This document shows, piece by piece, positions 1 through 6,701 of a stretch of DNA of 21,493 nt. The position numbers were made by a program, and so were the translations under genes. The notes beneath the pieces were generated by a model. It made no database searches and had not been told where the DNA came from. It saw only the letters and a list, made by a program, of their open reading frames with translations. Positions within the stretch are counted from its first letter, which is position 1, and the number at the start of each line of letters is the position of its first letter. Source of the stretch: a virus; IMG/VR virus record IMGVR_UViG_3300000116_000294, positions 1 to 21,493 of that record, one strand, 5' to 3'.

Positions 1-111
1 AGCTGCTTTATACGCTTTACTACCTTTACGAGCACTCTTTTCACCACGCTTTCTCTTAGCGTTAATATTATCCCATAGACCCTCTGTAAAGTATTCTTTA
101 AATGGTTTCAT
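1..111 (-). CDS. Small basic phage protein, 3'-truncated by window edge
   Basis: The 37 visible codons start at an ATG (109-111) that overlaps the TGA of the upstream gene as ATGA, a translational-coupling arrangement. The peptide begins MKPFKEYFTEG, then LWDNINAKRKRGEKSARKG. The first ten residues fit the T4 internal-protein capsid-targeting peptide (T4 IPI begins MKTYQEFIAE), with a possible head-protease cleavage after Glu10 (F-T-E|G). The following LWDN-x-x-AKRKRGE stretch is strongly basic and looks DNA- or RNA-binding. I have a general impression of similar LWDNI-AKRKRGE proteins in marine phages but know no function. The gene continues left of the window, so length and C terminus are unknown. 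Being a real gene is well supported by the coupled start; the role is inference. Confidence 0.7.
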   Translation of the reverse strand, partial: MKPFKEYFTEGLWDNINAKRKRGEKSARKGSKAYKAA

Positions 112-1322
112 TTTCTTGTGCTTGTTTGGCCTCCGCTAAAGTTAGCTCTACTAAATTCCAATCTATCGACGAGCTTAACAGCACCACCAGCCTTACTAAC
201 GGCAACATAACCTTCTGGTGCAGTAACCTTTAAGGTACCATCTTCATTATCTAAAAAATGTTTAGTGTTGTAAGTAGCATTGTTATATTTGTTAACAAAA
301 ATCTGTTTAGCTTGTGATAGCAAACGACTCACCTTAAAGATATTAACTATATTATCTTTTGACTGTTGAACTTCTGCTAACTTCTTTTTAAAGCTTTCTT
401 CTACCTTAAGCTTTCCAGCTTTTGACTTACGCTTTTCAATTTCCTTAGTCATTCTCGACTTAAACCAATCAACAAACCCGTTAAATGACATTTCTGCATC
501 CTCTAAGAACTTACCTTGCTGTATTTCAGAGTTAACATATATGTTCATTAGATCTAAAGGTAAGTCTTTATACTTTACCTTAATAGAGTCTGCTGTTTTA
601 ACTAAATCTTTAACTTGTTTAGCTTCATCCTTAGTTAAAGTAACAGTTCCTGTAGTATCAGTAAAGACTGCATCGTCAACCCATACACCAGGTACCTTTT
701 TAAGACCTTTAACGTTAATACCATACTGTGGAGGACTATCTAAATCGTTATAACCAGTATGGAAAACAATACCAAACACGGAATTTGCTATTTCTTGACC
801 TAATTTAGAGTCTGTCTCTACAGCATACTTAATGGTGTTAGGTTTAAAGGTGTAGTGAGGTACTCCATCAATAGTCTCTTTACCAATCATAGAGGTATCA
901 AACATAAAGTCACCTTGAAGTATACCTTTAATACCCAACTTAGGTAAGTATTTGAGAGCTTTCTTTAACTTATCAGCTAACCCAGGTGCATGCCCATGAT
1001 TCATTTCAATATCATTGTCAGAATAGTTAATCTTAGGCTCTCTATTGAATATAGATTTTGTACCTACAAAGAACTTACCTGTATCAGGATGCTTTCCAGC
1101 AAATATAGCTGGAGCTCCATCCCATTTAACAGAAGTGTTAACTTTTCTCTTACTCTTACCTTGTAAATGTGAAAGTAAATCGGTAATAAACCCACGTGCC
1201 GTACCATAACCCGCTTCTCCCTTAGTGAGAATTAATTCTTCTAAGTGTGTTAGGTGTGTGTTAGCTTTAGTAGCTTCTTCTATGAGCTGATATTGCTCAA
1301 AATATAGTTTAAAGTTCTTCAT
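108..1322 (-). CDS. Putative nucleotidyltransferase/ligase-like phage protein (DUF6267-like)
   Basis: A 404-residue protein. It shows a set of motifs in the order of covalent nucleotidyltransferases (DNA/RNA ligases, capping enzymes): motif I K66-W-D-G, with K66 the candidate AMP/GMP-accepting lysine; a motif Ia/III-like VGTKS (86-90); a motif III/IIIa-like LQGDFMF (135-141); a motif IV-like EGYV (370-373); and a motif V-like VKLV (382-385), followed by DRLEFSRANF. Residues 225-360 are an insertion rich in Lys and Glu with helical character, larger than in small RNA ligases. The N terminus MKNFKLYFEQ...LIEEA resembles a T4 capsid-targeting peptide with an L-I-E cleavage site near residue 16. 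It starts 2 nt after the stop of the 514-residue gene, so the two are co-transcribed. I think this matches the uncharacterised family DUF6267; that name is from memory. Activity (ligase, capping-like or inactive fold) is not established. Confidence 0.75.
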   Translation of the reverse strand: MKNFKLYFEQYQLIEEATKANTHLTHLEELILTKGEAGYGTARGFITDLLSHLQGKSKRKVNTSVKWDGAPAIFAGKHPDTGKFFVGTKSIFNREPKINYSDNDIEMNHGHAPGLADKLKKALKYLPKLGIKGILQGDFMFDTSMIGKETIDGVPHYTFKPNTIKYAVETDSKLGQEIANSVFGIVFHTGYNDLDSPPQYGINVKGLKKVPGVWVDDAVFTDTTGTVTLTKDEAKQVKDLVKTADSIKVKYKDLPLDLMNIYVNSEIQQGKFLEDAEMSFNGFVDWFKSRMTKEIEKRKSKAGKLKVEESFKKKLAEVQQSKDNIVNIFKVSRLLSQAKQIFVNKYNNATYNTKHFLDNEDGTLKVTAPEGYVAVSKAGGAVKLVDRLEFSRANFSGGQTSTRK

Positions 1323-1324
1323 AA

Positions 1325-2869
1325 TTAATGTACTTCTATGTGAAATCCTTGATCATCTGGTCTAATACCGAAAAATAGATGTTTTTTGGCCATTAGTTTA
1401 ATTAACTCAATAGCTGGTGTATTAATAATAGTATCATATCTTATTGATGCTGCCGTACCATCAGGTTTGTATACCAGTAACCACTTAAAAGGTTCAATAT
1501 GAGTCATGTAGTGCTTAAGATGCCACCCTCCTACTAAGTTAGCAATTTTTTGTCTAGGCGAATCACCAGGTATTGTATCAATAACATCGGATACAGCACC
1601 TTTAGGTAACTCTGAATTAAATTTTACACTTTTCTTACCAAACGAAACACCAGAGTATTTCTCCAAAAACTCAGGCACACTCATATCCGCTAAAACACTT
1701 GTACTTGTACTTTTAAGTTTATTAGCTGCTATCTCAGAGGGTGGGTTCGGCAGGCGTTTCCATTTTTTTTCTATCGCAAACCAAGCGTCATGCTTAAACT
1801 CCGGATAAGCCTTATTTATATATTTCTGGAGTTCTTCTAGTTGGTCTAAAGAAAAAATAGTCTGCGCCTTATCCTTAAAATTTAAATCACTCGTAATATT
1901 ATCCGGGAGCGGCTTTCTTATATCTTTATATATAGTTTCACGCGCCTCTTCGCGTTCATCTGCTATTGATATATTTCGCTGACTTATACCTGGACTTTTA
2001 CCATAAAATAATTGCTCTAACGCTCTAACGCTAGCTGATTTAATACCTTTACCTATTCTACCTTCTTGTTTTTTGAGCTCAATACTATCTCTATCACCAG
2101 AAGATAATAAAATATCACCTGACCCTTGAGGCTTAACACCACCATATAGGAAAGCCAATAAAGCCTCACCAGGACCAGCTGCACCTCTAGTTGCTGCTAA
2201 ATCACTTGCTGGTCTCATTATTTGTAAAAATCTACCTACATCTGTATCTAAAGCAAAATAAATTTTGTTATCATTATTTTCTGGATCCATAGACGACCAT
2301 ATGTTAAATGTACCATCACCTGCAGAATCCAGGTAAGATACAAAGGCTTTTTGTAATTCACCAGATGATATAATACCAAGTATTCTAACAAGTTCCGCTT
2401 TTACTGTCCGAGCATTTACTTTTTTATTATTATTTTTAAGTGTCAATTTAGCACTATCTATTAAAAACTGTTGAATCTTTTTTAATGTTGAGTTAAAACT
2501 ACTAACAGGCTCATCAAAAATCGTAGCTTTATTAGCAATTTTCTCTATTACTTCTGATATAGTGCCCATATCAGCCATACTCTTAACCTCATCATAGGTA
2601 TCTTGGAGCTGCTTTTTAGTGAGTCTATCAGAACCTACCCACTTACCATCAATCTTCATGATCATCGGGTTCCTAGACGTACTTACCTTAGCAATATCTT
2701 TTAATTCACGTGCGTTTACATCAGATAACTCAATTTGTTCTGTTTTACCCTCGTCATATTCAATAGTAACCTTAGCCTCACCTACTACATGTAAATTTTT
2801 ATTATCAGGTACTTCTTTACCTCTTACCCGACCATATAAATCAGCTAAATCTTTTCTATTATAGTTCAT
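1325..2869 (-). CDS. Large hypothetical late protein with PD-(D/E)XK-like signature
   Basis: A 514-residue protein I do not recognise by name. The mid-region contains a plausible PD-(D/E)XK nuclease core: E235 in GPGEALLAF, D252 in GSGDILLSS, and E264-L-K266 in SIELKKQEGR, i.e. Asp-x11-Glu-x-Lys with a preceding helix Glu, the spacing typical of restriction-endonuclease folds. Conserved-looking surroundings include MRPASDLAATRGAAGPGE (218-235). The N-terminal 100 residues hold a short beta-rich segment (KVTIEYDEGKTEQIEL) and the C terminus (445-514) is mixed alpha/beta. The start overlaps the stop of the upstream 110-residue gene by 4 nt (ATGA), and the next gene follows after 2 nt, so it is a central member of the leftward unit. 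Unlike its neighbours it lacks a capsid-targeting-like N terminus (MNYNRKDLADLYG). A structural role is the alternative. Confidence 0.72.
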   Translation of the reverse strand: MNYNRKDLADLYGRVRGKEVPDNKNLHVVGEAKVTIEYDEGKTEQIELSDVNARELKDIAKVSTSRNPMIMKIDGKWVGSDRLTKKQLQDTYDEVKSMADMGTISEVIEKIANKATIFDEPVSSFNSTLKKIQQFLIDSAKLTLKNNNKKVNARTVKAELVRILGIISSGELQKAFVSYLDSAGDGTFNIWSSMDPENNDNKIYFALDTDVGRFLQIMRPASDLAATRGAAGPGEALLAFLYGGVKPQGSGDILLSSGDRDSIELKKQEGRIGKGIKSASVRALEQLFYGKSPGISQRNISIADEREEARETIYKDIRKPLPDNITSDLNFKDKAQTIFSLDQLEELQKYINKAYPEFKHDAWFAIEKKWKRLPNPPSEIAANKLKSTSTSVLADMSVPEFLEKYSGVSFGKKSVKFNSELPKGAVSDVIDTIPGDSPRQKIANLVGGWHLKHYMTHIEPFKWLLVYKPDGTAASIRYDTIINTPAIELIKLMAKKHLFFGIRPDDQGFHIEVH

Positions 2870-3198
2870 GAATTAATATCTGTAGTTAAACCTAACGATC
2901 TTTTAGTATCGACTGGGCTTATTTCAAGCATATTTTTTATATTCTCTAGAACATCTTTTGGTCTATCTCTTAAAAGTGTAGCCTGTAGCTCCTTAACAAT
3001 GTTAGCTTCAGTTTCATCAGGCTTATGTAAGAAAGCTTTTATTACTAACTCAATAAGAAACCTTTCTCCTTCTGAAGTAAGTACTTCAGGTTCAGGTGCA
3101 GGTGGCTGTTCGGCAGCATCAGTAGCATCTACAGGCTCTTGCTCATCTTGCTCGATGAGTGCCTTCATATATTTTTCGAATAATCTATTAGTTTTCAT
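2866..3198 (-). CDS. Small acidic hypothetical late protein
   Basis: A 110-residue protein of unknown function. Residues 1-17 (MKTNRLFEKYMKALIEQ) form a short basic/amphipathic helix ending in L-I-E, resembling a capsid-targeting peptide with its protease site. Residues 17-42 are acidic and Pro/Ala-rich (EPVDATDAAEQPPAPEPE), probably a disordered linker. Residues 43-100 look helical, with ERFLIELVIKAFL and NIVKELQATLL. The start overlaps the previous stop by 4 nt and its own stop overlaps the next start by 4 nt, so translation is likely coupled. No enzymatic motif is visible. Small head-internal or assembly protein is an inference from the N terminus and context only. Confidence 0.68.
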   Translation of the reverse strand: MKTNRLFEKYMKALIEQDEQEPVDATDAAEQPPAPEPEVLTSEGERFLIELVIKAFLHKPDETEANIVKELQATLLRDRPKDVLENIKNMLEISPVDTKRSLGLTTDINS

Positions 3199-3602
3199 TG
3201 TGCTGCTTTTGTTAATGCTTGTTCAAGTTCTTTTGTAGCTTTCTGAAAAACAGGTATAGCCTTCTTGTTTACCTTCTCCCTATCCTTTACCGCTTTTTTT
3301 GCTGCTTGAGCACTAGTACCTAATATTTTTCCAGCTAAACCACCCGCACCACTTTTAGCTTTAGATGCTAGGTTACTAACAGCGCTATCTACATTATCCT
3401 TACTAGTCATTGCCAGCATTTCATTATCTTCTGACTCTCCGGTCATTTCCTCTTTAAACGCTTGAAAGTTGTCAAAAGCAAAATCACCACCTGTAATAGT
3501 GAACTGGTTCTCTACTCTACCGGATGGATCTGTTAAGGTCACAGTATATTCACCATGCTCTCCCGGTTGATTCTCTGCAATAAGCTTTAAAAACTTCTTC
3601 AT
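3195..3602 (-). CDS. Hypothetical late protein with internal-protein-like N terminus
   Basis: A 135-residue protein. It begins MKKFLKLIAENQPG, closely matching the pattern of the T4 internal-protein targeting peptide, with I-A-E|N as a candidate prohead-protease site. Residues 15-50 are predicted beta (YTVTLTDPSGRVENQFTI), residues 70-105 are Ala/Gly/Ser/Lys-rich and low complexity (KAKSGAGGLAGKILG), and residues 105-135 are a basic helix. A late-promoter octamer CATAAATA lies 5 nt before the ATG (3608-3615), so this gene probably starts its own late transcript. It is followed, with 4-nt overlaps, by the 110- and 514-residue genes. The family is unknown; a head-internal or DNA-associated protein is the most economical guess. 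Confidence 0.7.
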   Translation of the reverse strand: MKKFLKLIAENQPGEHGEYTVTLTDPSGRVENQFTITGGDFAFDNFQAFKEEMTGESEDNEMLAMTSKDNVDSAVSNLASKAKSGAGGLAGKILGTSAQAAKKAVKDREKVNKKAIPVFQKATKELEQALTKAAQ

Positions 3603-3607
3603 ATCTT

Positions 3608-3615
3608 TATTTATG
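3608..3615 (-). promoter_or_regulatory. T4-type late promoter variant (CATAAATA)
   Basis: A one-mismatch late octamer on the minus strand, again exactly 5 nt before the ATG (3600-3602) of the 135-residue gene. It spans the stop codon of the upstream 163-residue gene. The identical spacing to the 4824 element supports it. Confidence 0.55.
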
Positions 3616-4102
3616 GTAGAAGTGATAGTTTTATATTGATATTATTCATAAGTTCAGCCTCTAGTTGCTGTAACTCATATCTCTTCAAAAAATTACGAAA
3701 CTTACGGAAACTAACAGCTGATGCATCAACATTTGCGAAGGCTAAGTAATCTCTCTCGCTTAAAAACATCTTAAATGTATTATCTCCATACGTTATATTA
3801 GTGGGCAGTGCGTTAAATATACGCCTAACAAGTGTATTTTCTATCTTCTCATTGATTTGGTAGTAAAACCACTTCTTCTTACGGTCTTTTGAGCAAATAC
3901 TAATAAGCTTATTTGTAATAAAGTGTATACCAAGCTTATTCTTGTCTTTTCTACTGAGTTTTAGTTCATTCTCCGTAATATACCACGTATATTCATTGTA
4001 GGAGGCCTCTAGCAGTCGATTTAAGTTAATAAAAACATAACCTCTGACGTTATCTTCTTCTTTTTCCAATTCGAACGTTGATAATTCCATTGTAATACTC
4101 AT
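3611..4102 (-). CDS. Hypothetical protein, overlaps the GIY-YIG gene
   Basis: A 163-residue protein (159 if the Met codon at 4088-4090 is used). It contains YVFINLNRLLEAS, EYTWYITENELKLSRKD, KKWFYYQINEK and a C-terminal helix KFRNFLKRYELQQLEAELMNN. It is rich in aromatic and basic residues, with no catalytic motif that I can identify. Either start lies inside the 3' end of the upstream GIY-YIG gene, giving a 41-53 nt out-of-frame overlap; no later in-frame Met would remove the overlap without losing most of the protein. Its stop lies within the late-promoter element of the next gene. The order nuclease then unknown protein could be a two-gene unit, but no function follows from sequence. Confidence 0.65.
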   Translation of the reverse strand: MSITMELSTFELEKEEDNVRGYVFINLNRLLEASYNEYTWYITENELKLSRKDKNKLGIHFITNKLISICSKDRKKKWFYYQINEKIENTLVRRIFNALPTNITYGDNTFKMFLSERDYLAFANVDASAVSFRKFRNFLKRYELQQLEAELMNNINIKLSLLP

Positions 4103-4448
4103 CTTTTAGTAAAACCTCACGTTCTACCTGTAGCTTCATCTCATTATAAGAGAGTTCCCATTTACTATCACAACTTATAAGTATTTCAAACTTAAATTTA
4201 TCCTTACCAAGCTTAATTATGTCTTTATTTAGCTCATTTGATGAAGAAGTATAAGTTCTCCAATCAGTTTCAACGATTTGATGCCGTTTATTCTTTTTAC
4301 CCTTAAGAGGTGGTCGTTTACGTACTGATTGGCACTGCTTCTTACCAATATACTTACGATTATTAGTGAGATTCGTTATCTCGTATATAAAACCGTACGG
4401 AATAGTATCTTCTGTAAGCAATCCCTGCCAATGTCCTAGATCAGCCAT
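4050..4448 (-). CDS. GIY-YIG family endonuclease
   Basis: A 132-residue protein counted from the ATG at 4446-4448. That start overlaps the preceding stop as ATGGCTGA and is preferred over an upstream in-frame start at 4490 lying wholly inside the previous gene. The N-terminal GIY-YIG nuclease core is clear: PYGFIYEITNLTNNRKYIGKK (residues about 17-37) holds the GIY variant GFIY and YIG, followed by a basic segment (QSVRKRPPLKGKKNKRH) with the expected Arg. A C-terminal Glu (QVEREVLLKDEYYNG) and Asn (GIINVR) complete the usual metal-site and Asn positions. It is of the small stand-alone type found in phages as homing or host-DNA-degrading nucleases; it does not resemble T4 DenA beyond the fold. 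No separate DNA-binding module is visible, so the target is unknown. Confidence 0.85.
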   Translation of the reverse strand: MADLGHWQGLLTEDTIPYGFIYEITNLTNNRKYIGKKQCQSVRKRPPLKGKKNKRHQIVETDWRTYTSSSNELNKDIIKLGKDKFKFEILISCDSKWELSYNEMKLQVEREVLLKDEYYNGIINVRIGKRRR

Positions 4449-4818
4449 TGTTGATCTCGTAACAATTACAATGCTCACAATCCGGACCACATTTACACTC
4501 TTTTATCGGCATTCCACAACAAGCATCCGGACACATTCCCTCTTCATCTTCTTCTCCGGTTAAGAATACTCCATCTATACCCTTCTTCTTTTTATCTTTC
4601 TTTTTCTTAGATAATAACCACTTCTTGTTTGTACCCCTACCTAACATCTTTGGTCTTGCATCACCAGGTGCGTATGTATCTCCTGAGTTAATTTGACCAT
4701 CTGGATTAAAAATAGTACCACCTTGCGCCGATGCTCCAAGAGCTCCACCTCCGGTAGAAATATCCTCAGCTAGTAACTTAAAGAACCTCTCTTCAAATTT
4801 ACCTCTTGACTCTTGCAT
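4441..4818 (-). CDS. Late protein with Cys-rich C-terminal tail
   Basis: A 125-residue protein counted from the ATG at 4816-4818; the in-frame codons upstream lie beyond the late promoter and inside uvsY. It starts MQESRGKFEERFFKLLAEDIS, an amphipathic helix with an L-A-E|D site resembling a head-targeting peptide. A Gly-rich stretch (STGGGALGASAQGG), a lysine-rich stretch (LLSKKKKDKKKKG, about 68-80) and an acidic patch (GEEDEEG) follow. The last 30 residues contain eight cysteines (96-119: CPDACC, ECKCG, DCEHCNC), which suggests a small metal-binding knuckle. A perfect T4 late octamer TATAAATA lies 5 nt upstream, making this the first gene of the leftward late block. Function unknown. Confidence 0.72.
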   Translation of the reverse strand: MQESRGKFEERFFKLLAEDISTGGGALGASAQGGTIFNPDGQINSGDTYAPGDARPKMLGRGTNKKWLLSKKKKDKKKKGIDGVFLTGEEDEEGMCPDACCGMPIKECKCGPDCEHCNCYEINNG

Positions 4819-4833
4819 ATTTATATTTATACT
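4806..4833 (+). promoter_or_regulatory. Sigma70-like promoter of uvsY
   Basis: TTGACT (4806-4811), 16-nt spacer, TATACT (4828-4833); each box has one mismatch to consensus. The expected start point, 6-7 nt downstream, is at about 4840, the first base of the GTG start codon. The -10 overlaps the opposing late octamer (4824-4831). Confidence 0.7.
4824..4831 (-). promoter_or_regulatory. T4-type late promoter (TATAAATA)
   Basis: A perfect TATAAATA octamer on the minus strand, separated by 5 nt from the ATG of the Cys-rich-tail gene (4816-4818). In T4 this octamer occupies -13 to -6, so +1 would be the A of the ATG. It is a likely target of the gp55 encoded in this window. Confidence 0.7.
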
Positions 4834-4839
4834 AAGTTT

Positions 4840-5235
4840 GTGGAATTGCTTAAAAAATTTATTGAAGATGTCGGTAAAGATCTTGTACTTGATGATTTCA
4901 ATCTTAAGGAAGCTCAAATGAGGCTACCTGCTCGTAAGCATTTCTGGGTTGCTAGGTTAATGGAAGCCAAAATTAAGCGAGGTGAGCTACTTAATAAGAA
5001 AAAGGCTCTTAAGAAGACTTTAACGAAAGGAGTAATTGAAACTTCACCTGTTAAAATAAGTCAAGCTGCAGCTGAATCAGCAGCTGAACGGCATGATGCT
5101 GTGCAGGAACTTACATCTAAGATATATGAATGTAATATGATCATTGAATATCTAGAGAAAGTAGAAAAGGTTATGGGTCAAATGGGATTTGATATAAAGA
5201 ACATAATAGATGTTCAGAAGATGGAGCAGTTATAG
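4840..5235 (+). CDS. uvsY: UvsY-like recombination mediator
   Basis: A 131-residue protein from the GTG at 4840 (MELLKKFIEDVGKDLVLDDF). T4 UvsY loads the UvsX recombinase on gp32-coated single-stranded DNA. The length is close to T4 UvsY (137), and the pattern matches at both ends: N-terminal LxxL-x8-DLVLDDFNLKEA, and C-terminal EKVMGQMGFDIKNIIDVQKMEQL, parallel to the T4 tail ending GFAIKHIQDMRAFE. I preferred GTG 4840 over the in-frame TTG at 4813 because the TTG lies between the -35 and -10 of a strong sigma70-like promoter (4806-4833), whose predicted +1 falls on 4840. uvsW follows after 1 nt, as in T4 where the two are also neighbours. Divergent from the late block. Confidence 0.88.
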   Translation: MELLKKFIEDVGKDLVLDDFNLKEAQMRLPARKHFWVARLMEAKIKRGELLNKKKALKKTLTKGVIETSPVKISQAAAESAAERHDAVQELTSKIYECNMIIEYLEKVEKVMGQMGFDIKNIIDVQKMEQL

Positions 5236-5236
5236 T

Positions 5237-6670
5237 ATGATACACTTTGATTATATAAAGTCATCCGGTAAGCTTCATATTAAGTGTGATGATTCGTCGC
5301 TATACGATCGAATGCGTGAGCATTTTAGCGTGGAAAATGATGGCGCTAGGTTCGCTAGAAGGTTTAATAGGTTTGCTCCTCGTCGTAAGTATGTGATTAG
5401 TAACTTAGGCTCATGCGAGCTTGGGTTATACTGGGATATTCGACAGTATCTTATTAAGAATCAGATTAATATACAGGTTAACATAACGCCTGCACTTCAG
5501 AAAGCTATAGATGTTGGTTTAGATAAGCCGATGCATAAAGATTTTGCCTTTGACTTACGTGAATATCAAGAAGAAGTTATAGGTAAGGCTATGAGACTTG
5601 GTAGAGGTACATGTGTTCTTGGTACAGGTGCTGGTAAAACATTTACAACAGCTGCTCTAATAGAAAATTACTTTAGATATAGTCCAGATAGAGATACTTT
5701 TAAGTGTATTGTGCTTGTACCTGACCTAGGATTGGTTAAGCAGACTTATGAAGAGTTTGTAAACTGTGGAACAACATACAAATTAACTAAATGGACTGGA
5801 AAAACGAAGCCGGACTTTACTGCGAATGTAATTATTGCTAATATAGGCATTATACAGAGTAGGTTTGAAGATAATGATTGGATAAAGCATATAGATTTAC
5901 TAATAGTAGATGAGTGTCACAAGATAACATCAGGTAATAAGATATCTAAGATAGTAAAGAAGATCAAAACCCCTAACAAATATGGATTTACAGGTACATT
6001 ACCCGAGAAACAGATAGATAAGTGGTCTATTATTGGTAAACTAGGACCGGTTATCTATGAAAAGACGAGTTATGAGCTTAGAATGGAGGATTATCTAGCC
6101 AATGTTAATGTTAAAGTACTTAATCTTAACTATAAAGATAAAATTCGTTATGAAACACAGGATAGATATAGAGAAGAGCTTAACTTTATATATGAATCCT
6201 TTGATCGTAACACTTTTTTGAGTAAGTTAGTAGGTAAACTTCCAAATAACACGCTTATACTAGTTAATCACATTAAACATGGTGAGGCTTTAATGAATTA
6301 CCTTAGCACCTTAGAGGGTAAGCAGGTTTACTTCATTAGAGGTGAGGTAGATGTAGAAGAACGTGATAAAATTAAAGGTATAATGGAAAAGGAACATAAT
6401 GTTATATGTGTTGCTATCAGTGCTATCTTTTCTACCGGTGTTAATATTAAAAATCTTCATAACATTGTATTTGCTGCAGGTGGTAAGTCGTTTGTACGTA
6501 CAGTTCAGTCGATTGGTCGGGGATTACGTAAGCATCATAGTAAAAACAAGCTAGTCATTATTGATATATGCGATAATCTACCATATGGTATAAGACACAA
6601 CGAAAAGCGTAAGGAAATCTATGAGTCCGAAAAGATACGCTATACAGAATCAACTGTAAATTTATCTTGA
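5237..6670 (+). CDS. uvsW: UvsW-like DNA/RNA helicase
   Basis: A 477-residue protein from the ATG at 5237, one nucleotide after the uvsY stop. T4 UvsW is a superfamily 2 helicase that unwinds R-loops and branched DNA, shutting off origin replication and promoting recombination-dependent replication. Visible motifs: an N-terminal UvsW DNA-binding domain (about 1-95), Q-motif-like LREYQEEVI (about 107), Walker A GTGAGKT (129-135), DECH box (225-228), motif III FTGTLP (251-256), motif V AISAIFSTGVNIKNL (about 393-407) and motif VI QSIGRGLRK (424-432). The ending ESTVNLS resembles the T4 end (KTVNL). A possible Shine-Dalgarno GGAG is present at 5223-5226 within uvsY. Length and domain order are normal for the family. 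Confidence 0.95.
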   Translation: MIHFDYIKSSGKLHIKCDDSSLYDRMREHFSVENDGARFARRFNRFAPRRKYVISNLGSCELGLYWDIRQYLIKNQINIQVNITPALQKAIDVGLDKPMHKDFAFDLREYQEEVIGKAMRLGRGTCVLGTGAGKTFTTAALIENYFRYSPDRDTFKCIVLVPDLGLVKQTYEEFVNCGTTYKLTKWTGKTKPDFTANVIIANIGIIQSRFEDNDWIKHIDLLIVDECHKITSGNKISKIVKKIKTPNKYGFTGTLPEKQIDKWSIIGKLGPVIYEKTSYELRMEDYLANVNVKVLNLNYKDKIRYETQDRYREELNFIYESFDRNTFLSKLVGKLPNNTLILVNHIKHGEALMNYLSTLEGKQVYFIRGEVDVEERDKIKGIMEKEHNVICVAISAIFSTGVNIKNLHNIVFAAGGKSFVRTVQSIGRGLRKHHSKNKLVIIDICDNLPYGIRHNEKRKEIYESEKIRYTESTVNLS

Positions 6671-6694
6671 CTTATAAAATATATACTTTATAAT
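6667..6694 (+). promoter_or_regulatory. Sigma70-like promoter of gene 55
   Basis: TTGACT (6667-6672), 16-nt spacer, TATAAT (6689-6694), then 7 nt to the ATG at 6702. It has the same -35 box and spacer as the uvsY promoter. The -35 overlaps the uvsW stop codon. It gives gene 55-47-46 a separate early/middle transcript. Confidence 0.7.
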
Positions 6695-6701
6695 TAGTAA
6701 A

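Noticed and set aside
1813-1820. Minus-strand TATAAATA octamer inside the 514-residue gene
   Set aside because: No start codon follows at the 5-nt spacing seen for the other two and no gene begins nearby; probably chance in AT-rich DNA.
4813-4839. Upstream TTG start (4813) for uvsY
   Set aside because: It would add nine residues absent from the T4-like N-terminal pattern and lies within the promoter, upstream of the predicted +1.
4819-4917. Longer N terminus (33 extra residues) for the Cys-rich-tail protein
   Set aside because: The extra codons lie upstream of the late promoter and antisense to the uvsY coding start; the ATG at 4818 fits the promoter spacing.
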